From contig NZ_CP004387.1 of NCBI RefSeq assembly GCF_000299335.2, positions 3,922,994 through 3,986,993 of the forward strand: DNA of 64,000 nt, read 5' to 3'. How positions within the stretch are numbered: the first letter of the stretch is position 1; the number at the start of each line of letters is the position of its first letter. Under the pieces are notes generated by a model. The model did no database searches, was not told where the DNA came from, and worked only from the letters and a program-made list of their open reading frames with translations. Positions 26,173 through 35,531 of the stretch are shown here, piece by piece. Source of the DNA: Isoalcanivorax pacificus W11-5. Its GTDB lineage: Bacteria > Pseudomonadota > Gammaproteobacteria > Pseudomonadales > Alcanivoracaceae. The position numbers were made by a program, and so were the translations under genes.

Positions 26173-27348
26173 ATGATCCCTCGAATCCTTACCAAAGAGC
26201 TACGCACACAACTCACCGAATACCCGGTGGTCACCGTGCTGGGCCCACGGCAGGCAGGCAAAACGACGCTGGTGCGCTCCATCCTCGCGGACTATGACTA
26301 TGTTTCCCTGGAAACCCCGGAAACGCGCGAGTTCGCCAACGAAGACCCCAAGGCCTTTCTCAAGCGTTACCCAAAGCGGGTGATTTTCGATGAAATCCAG
26401 CGCACGCCCCACTTGCTAAGCTATATCCAGACACTGGTGGACGAACGGCCCGGCGAGAACGGTCAGTTTGTTCTCACTGGCTCCCACCAAATGGAATTGC
26501 GTGCCGCCATCAGCCAATCACTGGCTGGCCGTACCGGCATACTGCATTTGCTGCCTCTGTCCATCCCTGAACTGAAGGCAGCAGGCATGGGCTTCGAGCA
26601 TTTCACCGAGTACGCCTTCCACGGCTTTCTGCCACGTATTCACGACCAGCAACAACGGCCCCACCGGGCATGGGCCAATTATTACCAGACCTATGTCGAG
26701 CGCGATGTGCGCCAGCTTATCAACCTGAAAGACGCCACCCTGTTCGAGAAGTTCATCAAACTGATGGCCGGGCGCGCCGGGCAAATTATCAATTACCAAT
26801 CACTGGCCAACGATATCGGCGTGGACAACAAGACCGTCAAACACTGGCTTTCCATTCTCGAAGCATCATTTGTAGTCTTCAAATTGCCGCCGTATTTCGA
26901 TAATTTCGGCAAACGGGTCATCAAATCACCCAAGTACTATTTCATTGACGTCGGCTTATTGACCTATTTGCTCGATATAGAAACCCCTCAACAGATCACC
27001 CGTGACCCACTGCTTGGCAGCATTTTCGAAAACCTCGTCGTACTGGAAGCCCTGAAGGCCCGCTATAATCAGGGGCATGCAGCCAACCTGTACTTCTTCC
27101 GTGACAGCCACGGCAATGAGATTGATCTTCTGCATAAATCTGGCAGTGAACTGAGTGGCATGGAAATCAAGGCCGCAGAAACCTGGAACAGTCATTTCAA
27201 GCAGGGCCTGAAACGCTTTTCCCGAAACAACCATGCCCTTGCCCGTGCAGCGGTCGCTTATAATGGCGAGGATTTTCAGATGAGCGATGGCATAGAGGCC
27301 GTACACTTTTCCCGTGCCGGGACATGGCTAACGCAAGACGGGAGCTGA
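26173..27348 (+). CDS. AAA-type ATPase with C-terminal DUF4143
   Basis: From MIPRILTKELRTQLTEYPVV the protein is 391 residues. It has Walker A GPRQAGKTT near residue 24, Walker B VIFDEIQRTPHLL and LTGSHQ sensor. The C-terminal DUF4143 restriction-nuclease-like half has GSIFENLVVLEALK, the catalytic-type FFRDSHGNEIDLL and a later MEIKAAE. The family is common in bacteria and mobile regions, with no fixed role. An alternative ATG at 26143 lies inside the inverted repeat. By eye the gene is clearly less GC-rich than its neighbours, with A/T in many third positions, suggesting horizontal acquisition. Confidence 0.88.
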   Translation: MIPRILTKELRTQLTEYPVVTVLGPRQAGKTTLVRSILADYDYVSLETPETREFANEDPKAFLKRYPKRVIFDEIQRTPHLLSYIQTLVDERPGENGQFVLTGSHQMELRAAISQSLAGRTGILHLLPLSIPELKAAGMGFEHFTEYAFHGFLPRIHDQQQRPHRAWANYYQTYVERDVRQLINLKDATLFEKFIKLMAGRAGQIINYQSLANDIGVDNKTVKHWLSILEASFVVFKLPPYFDNFGKRVIKSPKYYFIDVGLLTYLLDIETPQQITRDPLLGSIFENLVVLEALKARYNQGHAANLYFFRDSHGNEIDLLHKSGSELSGMEIKAAETWNSHFKQGLKRFSRNNHALARAAVAYNGEDFQMSDGIEAVHFSRAGTWLTQDGS

Positions 27349-27392
27349 ACGCCAGCGGGCTCGTGCCGGCTTTTTCAGCACAGCATCGCAGA

Positions 27393-28397
27393 TCATTTCC
27401 GGTATTCACTTGGCGCGCAATTCATCCAGCGCTTGAACGCACGCACAAAACCGCCAGCATCCGTGTAGCCAAGATGCGCAGCCACCTCCTCGACCTTCAT
27501 CTTGGTATTGTCCAGCAACTGCAAGGCAAGCTGCCTGCGCTCCTCTTCTATCAATTCACGATAGCTGGAACCTTCCTGCTCCAGCTTGCGGCGCAGGCTG
27601 CGGGAAGACAGCGCCAGCTCGCTGGCCATATCATCAAGCGTGGCGCCAAGCCCCATGTCGCCAAGCAGTTTCTGGCGGACCTTGCCGGTGATACCGATAT
27701 TTTCCACAGCCACCATGCGCTGACGACATTGCTGCTCCAGCATGCGCGTCAGTGTGGGCTCGTAACCGGGAAAAGGCTTATCAGCACCCTCGTAGCTCAC
27801 CATGATGCGATGGGCCGGCGCATTAAAAACTGGCGCAACACTGCACAGACCTTTTACGAGCTCCGGGTTGACCTCAGGAACACCGATGAATTCCACCGCT
27901 TTGAAATCCACACCATGAAGGGTGATTTCCCGGACCAGATTAATGGCTGTCGCCATGTCCCGCTCCAGCAGAAATTGTCGCAGATGAGAAGGGATCGGAT
28001 CAGCATCAAACGTGACACCAAAGGCATTTTCGTCTTCACATATCGCGACCCGGCAGTAAGCGGTGCTCAGGGGCAGGTAACGTATCCCCAGGACAATCGC
28101 GTCGCGCAACGTCTTGCAAGTGCGGAGCGCAAATCCCCACACCCCGAACGTGGCCAGACTATACTGCAAACCCAGCTCGAAGCCGGACGGCCCCGCATCC
28201 GGCAAGGCCAGCATGAGATTCTCGATAAGGCGCATTTCCTGGGTGCGCGTGATCAGCCCCTCACCCCCTGCGAGGGAGACATCAGAGATCCCGGTGCCCA
28301 GCAGGCAGGTTTGCCGGTCGATACCGTTGCGCTGGGCGAAATTGAGCATGACCTCGCTGATCGCCGCCGGGTGCAGTGTTTCCCCAGTGTTGTGCAT
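27393..28397 (-). CDS. AraC-family regulator (Arabinose_bd-type sensor)
   Basis: The 334-residue protein has an N-terminal sensor of the type found in OruR/ArgR-like AraC proteins and a C-terminal double helix-turn-helix. The latter is visible as LDDMASELALSSRSLRRKLEQ and VEEVAAHLGYTDAGGFVRAF with the terminal WMNCAPSEYR. Several relatives in hydrocarbon degraders control alkane, fatty acid or lipid genes, but the ligand is not evident. It is divergent from the desaturase gene across 120 bases and probably controls it. Confidence 0.92.
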   Translation of the reverse strand: MHNTGETLHPAAISEVMLNFAQRNGIDRQTCLLGTGISDVSLAGGEGLITRTQEMRLIENLMLALPDAGPSGFELGLQYSLATFGVWGFALRTCKTLRDAIVLGIRYLPLSTAYCRVAICEDENAFGVTFDADPIPSHLRQFLLERDMATAINLVREITLHGVDFKAVEFIGVPEVNPELVKGLCSVAPVFNAPAHRIMVSYEGADKPFPGYEPTLTRMLEQQCRQRMVAVENIGITGKVRQKLLGDMGLGATLDDMASELALSSRSLRRKLEQEGSSYRELIEEERRQLALQLLDNTKMKVEEVAAHLGYTDAGGFVRAFKRWMNCAPSEYRK

Positions 28398-28517
28398 GGC
28401 TCGTTACCACTTCTTCCAATGGCCAGTATTGCAGGGCAGATGGCCGCAGCGGCTATTCTGGTGGCTATGGGGCGACTTTACTATGGGATATGACAGTCCC
28501 GACAAGAGGCCACCTGC

Positions 28518-29429
28518 ATGGAGCCGGCGACATTGAACAAGCAGGCCATTGCCTGCGCGAAACATTATATGGGGAAAACGGCCTGGCTGACCGTTGCGCT
28601 CACGTTGGCAGTGGTGGTGACTTTTGCGGCCACGCTATTATTGTTCGCCGGCGGAGCATTGCCTGCCTGGGGCGCTTACCTGGCGGTGTCCGTGCTGACT
28701 TATATGGCCTATACACCGCTCCATGAAGCCGCCCATGGCAACATCCAGGGCCAGCACGATAGTCGAAAATGGATGAACGATCTTTGCGGTTATCTGGTTG
28801 CTCCCATCATCGCCATCCCCTATGCGTCACACCGCATCGAGCACTTCGCCCATCACCGTTATACCAATCAGCCGGAGAAAGACCCGGACTTTATAGTCAG
28901 TGGCATGCAGAAGGGCCTGATGGCCGTGGTCACTAACGGGCTGCGCTTGCTGTGGATTCAGAATACCTTTTTCCTGAAACACGGCTGGGCTGGCGCCTCA
29001 GCGACCGAACGCCTGATTTATTGCATGGAACTCGCGGTGTCACTGGGCTGGCGCGTTGCCTTAATAGCCCTGGTGCATCAACCCGGCACGATAGCCGTGG
29101 TTTTAGGGGGTTATTACACGGGCGCTCTTTTTACTGCGTACTGGTTCGCCTATCGGCCGCATCACCCGTACAAGACAAGCGAACGCTATCGCAACACCAA
29201 TAGCCTGATCATGCCCTTCTGGATGAAACCCGTGGAGTGGTTCTGGCTAGGGCAGAACCTGCACTCCATTCATCATCTTTTCCCCCGCGTCCCCTTTTAC
29301 AGATACCATGCGCTACATCGGGATATTCAGTTTATTCTGCGGGAACAGGGCACACCTATTATCGGTATCTTTTCGCGCCAACCGGTGACGAGTGGCCAAC
29401 CCGGAAAAGAAACACCCAGAGTTGTCTGA
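28518..29429 (+). CDS. Membrane fatty acid desaturase / hydroxylase family enzyme
   Basis: The 303-residue protein has the diiron histidine boxes in order: HEAAHGN near residue 73, HRIEHFAHHRYTN near residue 108 and NLHSIHHLFPRVPFYRYH near 253. Hydrophobic segments lie between them. The boxes fit the fatty-acid-desaturase/beta-carotene-hydroxylase superfamily, which uses O2 to oxidise acyl chains or terpenoids in the membrane. The substrate cannot be assigned. The divergent AraC gene suggests inducible expression. AGAGG precedes the ATG at a good distance. Confidence 0.88.
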   Translation: MEPATLNKQAIACAKHYMGKTAWLTVALTLAVVVTFAATLLLFAGGALPAWGAYLAVSVLTYMAYTPLHEAAHGNIQGQHDSRKWMNDLCGYLVAPIIAIPYASHRIEHFAHHRYTNQPEKDPDFIVSGMQKGLMAVVTNGLRLLWIQNTFFLKHGWAGASATERLIYCMELAVSLGWRVALIALVHQPGTIAVVLGGYYTGALFTAYWFAYRPHHPYKTSERYRNTNSLIMPFWMKPVEWFWLGQNLHSIHHLFPRVPFYRYHALHRDIQFILREQGTPIIGIFSRQPVTSGQPGKETPRVV

Positions 29430-29674
29430 TCAGGCTCCACAGAAAGGAGCCGACTGGATATCCAGACGGCAGCACTCAGACATTGTCACCAGACGCGCCC
29501 GGGTGCCGAAACGTTTGGTGATGTGATGCTGGAATTTCAGGGGGAAGGCTGATCACACGCGTCCGCAAACCCTTCCACCGGCTTTCCCGTTGCCCGCCTT
29601 CGTCTCCGCCAAAGTGCGCCGGCACAGGAATACACGAAGCAGGCGAACGGCAGCGTCAATTATGACGGACGATA

Positions 29675-30058
29675 TCAGGCAGCTTTCTGCTTTTTGGGCA
29701 TGATGAATTTCATCAAGGTCATGAACCACATCAACTGACCCGGATCGCCTTCGATCTTGATCTTGCCCTGCTGCATGCCTTCCATGAACGCCATCTGGTT
29801 CTTGCCGGCCTTTTGCAGTGTGGCGAAGGCGTAGGCAGCGTCCTCGAAGGCCAGCGTCACGGTCGGCGCGGGGTTCAGGCCGCCACGGGCGGTCACGCCG
29901 CTGGGCTGGAAGTGAAACCAGCGTGCGGGCGCACCCGCTTTGGTGCGCCATTGCATGATCACGTTGCGGTTTTCCAGTTGCTTGCGGAAATCCGCGTTAT
30001 GGCGCCCCAGCCAGCGCAGGCGCCAGCCCAGAATCAACAGTACCAGCCGAAATCGCAT
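29675..30058 (-). CDS. SCP2-like sterol-carrier-domain protein
   Basis: This 127-residue protein starts with a hydrophobic segment (MRFRLVLLILGWRLRWLG), then has a small SCP2-fold domain with WFHFQPSGVTARGG, VTLAFEDAAYAFATL and a C-terminal KIKIEGDPGQLMWFMTLMKF. SCP2 domains bind hydrophobic ligands such as fatty acids. It lies 32 bases downstream of rubredoxin reductase on the same strand and may belong to the same transcription unit, consistent with lipid or alkane metabolism. Confidence 0.75.
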   Translation of the reverse strand: MRFRLVLLILGWRLRWLGRHNADFRKQLENRNVIMQWRTKAGAPARWFHFQPSGVTARGGLNPAPTVTLAFEDAAYAFATLQKAGKNQMAFMEGMQQGKIKIEGDPGQLMWFMTLMKFIMPKKQKAA

Positions 30059-30090
30059 TGCCGTTCCCTCGTCTGAAAAAAGCCGCCGCC

Positions 30091-31233
30091 TCAGAACAGG
30101 GCGGGCAGCTCCTTGTTGAGTTTCATTTTTTCGCCGCAGGCGTCGCCGGTCAGGGCGTAGCCACGCAACTGCCCGTCGGTGTCGCGGAACAGTGCCTTGA
30201 CGTGGTGGCCATCGACCTCAAACTCCCAGTCGCCGGCCACATCCTGTGGCGGCGGCACGCACACCACCGGGCAGGCCGGCGTCTTGATGGTCACCGGCAT
30301 GACGCCGTAGCTCACCGCAGTGTCCTCGCCAGCGAGGGTTTTCGCCAGCGCGCGCGCCGCGCTCATCAGCGGCAGCACATACAGCAGCACATGGCCGTTC
30401 ACTTCCGCGCAATCGCCCAGGGCATAAATATCCGGGTCACTGCTGCGCAGGAAACGGTCCACTTTGACACCGCGGCCGGTGTCCAGGCCGGCGTCTTTGG
30501 CCAGGCCAATGCGCGGGCGCAGGCCCACGGCAGACAGCACGATATCCACGTCCACGGTGCTGTGATCGGACAGCGTCACCCGCACACCGTCGCCGTGCCG
30601 GTCCACGCGCTGCGCAAACGGGCCGAAGTGAAACACCACACCGAGTTTGCCCAGCGCGGACGACACCGCCACCGATGCCGGCTCCGGCAGGAAGGTCGGC
30701 AGGCAGCGGCCTACCGGCTCCACCACATGCACCTTATAACCGCCGTTGGTGAGGTCGTTGGCGAACTCACAGCCGATCAGGCCGCCGCCCACCACCAGCA
30801 CGGTTTTCTTGCCGGCGGCCGCCTCGCGGAAGCGGGCGTAGTCCATCAGGTCGTTGACGGTATAGACCGCGTCCATGCCGTCGCCTTCCATCGGCGGGCG
30901 GAACACGTCGGCGCCGCAGGCCAGCACCAGCTTGCTGTAGGTCAGCCGTTCGTCGCCGAGCACCACTTGTTTTGCGTCACGATCGATCGCCGTAACGGTA
31001 ACGCCGGTACGCAGCGTGGCATTGAAGGTCGATGCGGTCTGTTCCGGACCCCCCATGGCCAGTTCGTCCGCGCCCTTTTCTTTGGTGAAACCGGTGGAGA
31101 GCATCGGCTTGGAATAGTTACGACCGTCATCGGCGGTCAGCATGATCACGGGGGTATCCTGGTCGAGCTTGCGCAGCTCTTTGACCAGATTGAAACCGGC
31201 CAGGCCGGTTCCGATGACGATAATGGGGTCCAT
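30091..31233 (-). CDS. rubB: Rubredoxin-NAD(+) reductase
   Basis: From MDPIIVIGTGLAGFNLVKEL the protein is 380 residues, the size of Alcanivorax and Pseudomonas rubredoxin reductases. Seen: an FAD site GTGLAGFN at the start, an NAD site VVGGGLIGCEFAND near residue 147, and the C-terminal FAD-binding PDIYALGDCAEVNG. It passes electrons from NADH to rubredoxin for alkane 1-monooxygenase. It lies 74 bases downstream of the rubredoxin gene on the same strand. The frame allows a start at 31257, but the family start at 31233 is preferred. Also called alkT in related systems. Confidence 0.94.
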   Translation of the reverse strand: MDPIIVIGTGLAGFNLVKELRKLDQDTPVIMLTADDGRNYSKPMLSTGFTKEKGADELAMGGPEQTASTFNATLRTGVTVTAIDRDAKQVVLGDERLTYSKLVLACGADVFRPPMEGDGMDAVYTVNDLMDYARFREAAAGKKTVLVVGGGLIGCEFANDLTNGGYKVHVVEPVGRCLPTFLPEPASVAVSSALGKLGVVFHFGPFAQRVDRHGDGVRVTLSDHSTVDVDIVLSAVGLRPRIGLAKDAGLDTGRGVKVDRFLRSSDPDIYALGDCAEVNGHVLLYVLPLMSAARALAKTLAGEDTAVSYGVMPVTIKTPACPVVCVPPPQDVAGDWEFEVDGHHVKALFRDTDGQLRGYALTGDACGEKMKLNKELPALF

Positions 31234-31307
31234 AGGCTTCTCGGTGTCCGGCGGCATTGATCAGGGCAGGCGGTCCGGGGCGCGTCGCGCCCCGCAGGTG
31301 GGATGGA

Positions 31308-31472
31308 TCAGATTTCCACCATTTCGAAATCATCTTTGGAAACGCCGCAATCCGGGCAAACCCAATCATCCGGTACGTCGTCCCAGGCGGTGCCCGGCGC
31401 AATGCCTTCGTCCGGCAGGCCCTCGGCTTCGTCATAAATGAAGCCGCACACTACGCATTCCCACTTTCTCAT
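31308..31472 (-). CDS. rubA: Rubredoxin (54 residues)
   Basis: A short ORF reads [18 protein letters not shown] and ends with [17 protein letters not shown]. The two CxxC iron sites are Cys6/Cys9 and Cys39/Cys42, and DDWVCPDCG is the family signature. At 54 residues it is full length for a single-domain rubredoxin. GAGGA lies just upstream of the ATG. It donates electrons to alkane hydroxylase and is followed by its reductase. No alkB or P450 gene is in the window, so the hydroxylase must be elsewhere. Confidence 0.96.
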   Translation of the reverse strand: MRKWECVVCGFIYDEAEGLPDEGIAPGTAWDDVPDDWVCPDCGVSKDDFEMVEI

Positions 31473-31545
31473 GATCTTTCCTCACGCTTATCCGGGGCTA
31501 AGTCACCGGCCGGCGAAGGCAGCCGGGTGACCCGCGAAGGCGCCT

Positions 31546-31574
31546 AAACTAGCGGCGCCCATATGAAAAATCAA
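31546..31574 (-). promoter_or_regulatory. Candidate sigma70 promoter of rubA-rubB
   Basis: On the minus strand TTGATT (31569-31574) and TAGTTT (31546-31551) are separated by exactly 17 bases, about 75 bases before the rubA start. A GGCGCC/GGCGCC pair flanks the -10 region. The match is moderate. Confidence 0.4.
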
Positions 31575-31707
31575 TGACATCGGGGCCACAATGCCATTCG
31601 CCTCTGGCAACATATGACCCACCCTGATGCGCCGCCGGTTTCTTGCCAAGACCGGGACCCTGGCGCATAGTGCGCGCGGCATCCTCCAGCCGGCCGGAGC
31701 CTCTTCC

Positions 31708-32286
31708 GTGAAGCAGCCGTTTTACCCCAGTCCCATCCTGCCTGCACAGTGCCACTGGCAACCCCTTGGACGCCAGCCCCTGCCCCCGGTGATCGGTGAC
31801 TGGATCGCCGACAGCGGCTCCCTGACCCGCCGCCTGCGCCAGCATGGCCGCTTCGCCGTGCAGCCGCTGCGCCAACTGATTACCCGGCCCACCGCCACCG
31901 AACTGCGCCTGGCCGGCCAGCGCCCGCGCCAGCATGCGCTACTGCGTGAAGTGTTGCTGACGCTCGATGGCGAACCGGTGGTCTTTGCGCGCAGCATGCT
32001 GCCACTGCGCTCGCTGCGCGGCGCCAACCGGGTGCTCGGTCATATGGCCCGCCGCTCACTGGGCCTGGAGCTGTTCAAGCCGCCGCAGGCCACGCGGCGC
32101 GCCGTCTGGGTCACCTGCCTCGATGGCGCCCGCCTGCCGGTGCCCGGCCTACACGGTCCGGTCTGGGGGCGCGAGTCGCTGTTCGAGAAACGTGGCCAGC
32201 CCTGTCTGGTGGCGGAATTCTTCCTGCCGGCGCTGTGGGCACGGCCAGACGTCGCCGGTGGCATGCCCTCCCATCACCGGCGCTGA
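31708..32286 (+). CDS. ubiC: Chorismate pyruvate-lyase UbiC
   Basis: With the GTG start at 31708 (GGAG about 8 bases upstream) the protein is 192 residues. Typical features are [34 protein letters not shown], the substrate-loop [17 protein letters not shown] and a late [22 protein letters not shown]. UbiC makes 4-hydroxybenzoate from chorismate, the first step of ubiquinone synthesis, and ubiA follows 55 bases later on the same strand. The frame extends to an ATG at 31627, but without an SD sequence or family resemblance. Confidence 0.93.
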   Translation: MKQPFYPSPILPAQCHWQPLGRQPLPPVIGDWIADSGSLTRRLRQHGRFAVQPLRQLITRPTATELRLAGQRPRQHALLREVLLTLDGEPVVFARSMLPLRSLRGANRVLGHMARRSLGLELFKPPQATRRAVWVTCLDGARLPVPGLHGPVWGRESLFEKRGQPCLVAEFFLPALWARPDVAGGMPSHHRR

Positions 32287-32341
32287 AGCCCGTGTCCATC
32301 GGCGCTATGATGACGCCTTTCACGGACAAGGCAGACCGCTG

Positions 32342-33220
32342 ATGCTTGCTGCGATACAGACCCGCTACCCCGCTCTCTGGCCCTGGATTCAGCTGATGCG
32401 CCTGGATCGCCCGATCGGCGCCTTGCTGCTGCTCTGGCCCACGCTCTGGGCGGTCTGGGTGGCCGGCGACGGCACGCCGAGCCTGACCGTGATCCTGGTG
32501 TTTATTGCCGGCGTCTGGGTGATGCGCGCCGCCGGCTGTGTGATCAACGACTTTGCCGACCGTGATTTCGACGGCAGCGTGGCCCGCACCCGCGAGCGGC
32601 CACTGGCCACCGGCGCCCTGAGCGCGAAACAGGCGCTGCTGCTGTTCGCCGGCCTGCTGGTGCTGGCGCTGTTGCTGTTGATCCCGCTGAACCGCTTCAC
32701 CTTCTATCTTTCTTTTGGCGGCGCCGGGCTGGCGATCCTGTACCCCTTCATGAAGCGCTTCACCTTCCTGCCGCAACTGTTTCTCGGCGCCGCCTTTGGC
32801 TGGGCCATCCCGATGGCGTTTGCGGCCGAGACGGGCAGCCTGCCGGCGGCGGCCTGGCTGATCTTCACCGCCAAGGTGGTGTGGACCGTGGCCTACGACA
32901 CCCAGTACGCCATGTGCGACCGCGAGGACGACCTCAAGATCGGCATCAAGAGCACCGCCATTCTGTTCGGTGACGCCGACCGGCTGATCATCGGTGTGCT
33001 GCAGGCCCTGACACTGTGGCCACTGTGGCTGCTCGGCCGCGGCCTGGATTTCGGCTGGCCCTGGCACCTGGGGCTGGCCGTCGCCGCTGTGCTGTTCGTC
33101 TACCAGCAGTGGCTGATCCGTGACCGCGAACCGGCGGCCTGCTTCCGCGCCTTCCTCAATAACCAGTGGGTGGGCCTGGCTATCTTCGCGGGCCTGTGGC
33201 TGCAATACCTGCTGCGCTGA
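32342..33220 (+). CDS. ubiA: 4-hydroxybenzoate octaprenyltransferase UbiA
   Basis: The 292-residue polytopic membrane protein carries the two Asp-rich prenyl-diphosphate motifs [10 protein letters not shown] (near residue 67) and [12 protein letters not shown] (near 190), with about nine hydrophobic helices. The motif [19 protein letters not shown] near the start is a family hallmark. It attaches the polyprenyl chain to 4-hydroxybenzoate made by UbiC. It is followed by the Pho box and phoB on the same strand. Confidence 0.96.
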   Translation: MLAAIQTRYPALWPWIQLMRLDRPIGALLLLWPTLWAVWVAGDGTPSLTVILVFIAGVWVMRAAGCVINDFADRDFDGSVARTRERPLATGALSAKQALLLFAGLLVLALLLLIPLNRFTFYLSFGGAGLAILYPFMKRFTFLPQLFLGAAFGWAIPMAFAAETGSLPAAAWLIFTAKVVWTVAYDTQYAMCDREDDLKIGIKSTAILFGDADRLIIGVLQALTLWPLWLLGRGLDFGWPWHLGLAVAAVLFVYQQWLIRDREPAACFRAFLNNQWVGLAIFAGLWLQYLLR

Positions 33221-33346
33221 ATCACCGTGACCGGCCGACAGAAATGTAAAAATTTTTACACTGCGGCCGCTCATATCTCCCAAACCACGCCATTTGCGGG
33301 GTTTCACGCTGGCGGGGCCGTCGGCCTGCTGTTGACAGCGGTGGCG

Positions 33347-33380
33347 GTGTCATATTCTTGTCACTAAACGGCCATCTAAT
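33347..33380 (+). promoter_or_regulatory. Pho box and -10 element of phoB
   Basis: GTGTCAT-ATTC-TTGTCAC (33347-33364) matches the PhoB-binding consensus of two 7-base repeats with 4-base spacer. TCTAAT (33375-33380) follows at 10 bases, the normal distance for a PhoB-activated promoter whose -35 is replaced by the Pho box. It lies 53 bases before the phoB start, so phoBR is autoregulated. Confidence 0.88.
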
Positions 33381-33416
33381 GGGCACCCTAAACCATTAGC
33401 GAAAAAACTGACCGCC

Positions 33417-34121
33417 ATGAGCAAACACAAGATCCTGATTGTTGACGACGAGCCGGCGATCCGCGAGATGGTCGCGGTGGCGCTGGAGCTGGCCGACTTT
33501 GAAGTGCTGGAAGCGGAAAACGCCCAGCAGGCTCACGAGATCATTGTCGATGCACGCCCGGAGCTGGTGCTGCTCGACTGGATGCTGCCCTCGGTGAGCG
33601 GCATCGAACTGGCCCGCCGCCTCAAGCGCGACGAGGGCACCTCGGAAATTCCGATCATCATGCTCACCGCCAAGAGCGAAGAGGACAACAAGATCCAGGG
33701 CCTGGACGTCGGCGCGGATGACTACATCACCAAGCCGTTTTCCACCCGCGAACTGATCTCGCGCATCAAGGCCGTGCTGCGCCGCACGTCTGCCGGTGGC
33801 GCCGAGAAAGCCATCGAAGTGGAAGGCCTGTGCCTGGACCCGGTCAGCCACCGCATCACCGCCAACGGCGACCCGGTGGACATGGGCCCGACCGAATACC
33901 GCCTGCTGGAATTCTTCATGAGCCACCAGGAACGCGCCTACTCCCGCACGCAGCTGCTGGACCAGGTGTGGGGTGCCAACGTGTACGTGGAAGACCGCAC
34001 CATCGACGTCCACATCCGCCGCCTGCGCAAGGCCCTGTCGCCGTATGATTTCGACCGGTTCATCCAGACCGTGCGCGGCACCGGGTACCGCTTCTCCATC
34101 AAGACCCCGCGCGTCGCCTGA
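33417..34121 (+). CDS. phoB: Phosphate-response regulator PhoB
   Basis: The 234-residue protein has a receiver domain with the acidic pocket (DDE at 10-12), phosphoacceptor Asp54 in LLDWMLP, Thr in MLTAKS and Lys in YITKPF. The winged-helix output domain has TEYRLLEFFM and VHIRRLRKAL. It activates the Pho regulon (pst, phoU, phoBR) under phosphate starvation. The start ATG lies just after a Pho box promoter, and phoR follows 93 bases later. Confidence 0.97.
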   Translation: MSKHKILIVDDEPAIREMVAVALELADFEVLEAENAQQAHEIIVDARPELVLLDWMLPSVSGIELARRLKRDEGTSEIPIIMLTAKSEEDNKIQGLDVGADDYITKPFSTRELISRIKAVLRRTSAGGAEKAIEVEGLCLDPVSHRITANGDPVDMGPTEYRLLEFFMSHQERAYSRTQLLDQVWGANVYVEDRTIDVHIRRLRKALSPYDFDRFIQTVRGTGYRFSIKTPRVA

Positions 34122-34214
34122 CGCACGCCGTGGCGGCAGGGTACACTGCGCTGACCGGATGACCTGCCTGGGTCACCGGACAACGTAGCGCGTGCCGATG
34201 GTGGAGAAACCGGC

Positions 34215-35531
34215 TTGAATTTTACTGCGAACACCGAACTGCGCCGTATCGCCCTGCTGCTGGTGATCGGCTTTGCGCTGTCCTGGTATCTTGGCACCCT
34301 GTGGCCGGCGGCGCTGTTGCCGATTGCCTACATCGGTTATTCCTTCGGCCAGCTGGTGCGTTTCCATCGCTGGATCATGCGTTACCCCGACGACTGGGAA
34401 CCCCCGGAGGGCACCGGCGCCTGGGGCGAACTGTTCGACGCCATCTACCGCATGCTGCGCAAGGAATACGCAGCACGCGATGACCTGCAGCAATTGATCA
34501 GCCGCGCGGAAAGCTCCGTTACCGCATTGCGCGACGCGGTGGTCGTGGTCGACAAACGCGGCCGGCTGGAATACTGGAACCTGGCCGCCGAACGCCTGCT
34601 CGGTTTCCGCGCCCCGCAGGACCGCCGCCAGACGTTCACCAACCTGGTCCGCGACCCGCGCTTTGTCACCTATCTGCAGGCCGGCAATTTCGAACAGCCC
34701 ATCGATCTGCCATCGCCGCTGGATGACAACGTGCAGCTGGAATACACCATCACCCGCTTCGGTGCCGGCGAATGGCTGGTGCTGGTGCGCGATGTGACAC
34801 GGCTGCACAACCTGGAACAGATGCGCAAGGACTTCGTCGCCAACGTCAGCCACGAGCTGAAAACACCGCTGACCGTGCTCAAGGGCTACCTGGAAACCCT
34901 GATCGATACCATGCCGCCAGAGCAGAAACGCGTGCACCGCGCACTGCTGCAGATGAACCAGCAGAGCCAGCGCATGGAGGCCCTGATCAACGATCTGCTG
35001 CTGCTCGCGCGCCTGGAAGGCACCGAGGCCGACAAGCACAACCAGCGCGTGCAGATTGCGCCGATGCTGCGCCGCCTGCGCCAGGATGGCCAGGCCACCG
35101 ACCCGGAAAAAAACCACGAGTTGCACCTGGAAGTGGACCCGAGCGCCACTGTGTTCGGCGACCCGGCAGAGCTGCAAAGTGCGTTCGGCAACCTGATCAC
35201 CAACGCGGTGAAGTACACCCCGCAAAACGGTCGCATCGAAATCCGCTGGTGGGAAGATGACCGGGGCGGCCACCTGAGCGTGCATGACAACGGCGTCGGC
35301 ATCGACCCGCGCCATATCCCGCGCCTGACCGAACGCTTCTACCGCCCGGACTCCAGCCGCGTCACCCAGACCGGCGGCACCGGCCTGGGCCTGGCGATCG
35401 TCAAGCACGTACTGATCCGCCACAACGCGCGGCTGGAAATCCAGAGCCAGCCGGGCAAGGGCAGCACCTTTACCTGTCATTTCCCGCCGCACCGGCTGGC
35501 GCCGGCGCAGAGTGTGGAGGAAGCGGGTTAA
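34215..35531 (+). CDS. phoR: Phosphate sensor histidine kinase PhoR
   Basis: The 438-residue protein starts at a TTG (MNFTANTELRR). It has one or two N-terminal membrane segments (residues about 10-46), a PAS domain (near 100-195), the dimerisation His213 in NVSHELKTPL and an ATPase domain with NLITNAVKYTP, DNGVGID and GGTGLGLAIVKH. Short periplasmic exposure is typical of PhoR, which senses the Pst state through PhoU rather than free phosphate. Its stop overlaps the remnant of a toxin gene on the other strand by 4 bases. Confidence 0.96.
   Translation: MNFTANTELRRIALLLVIGFALSWYLGTLWPAALLPIAYIGYSFGQLVRFHRWIMRYPDDWEPPEGTGAWGELFDAIYRMLRKEYAARDDLQQLISRAESSVTALRDAVVVVDKRGRLEYWNLAAERLLGFRAPQDRRQTFTNLVRDPRFVTYLQAGNFEQPIDLPSPLDDNVQLEYTITRFGAGEWLVLVRDVTRLHNLEQMRKDFVANVSHELKTPLTVLKGYLETLIDTMPPEQKRVHRALLQMNQQSQRMEALINDLLLLARLEGTEADKHNQRVQIAPMLRRLRQDGQATDPEKNHELHLEVDPSATVFGDPAELQSAFGNLITNAVKYTPQNGRIEIRWWEDDRGGHLSVHDNGVGIDPRHIPRLTERFYRPDSSRVTQTGGTGLGLAIVKHVLIRHNARLEIQSQPGKGSTFTCHFPPHRLAPAQSVEEAG

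Noticed and set aside
29430-29674. Possible small gene in the gap after the desaturase
   Set aside because: No frame with a start, SD sequence and plausible composition. Only a weak 6-bp hairpin (29433-29451) without T-run is seen.
29553-29951. Minus-strand frame overlapping the SCP2-like gene
   Set aside because: Arg-rich out-of-frame shadow. The SCP2 frame has the domain pattern and an SD sequence.
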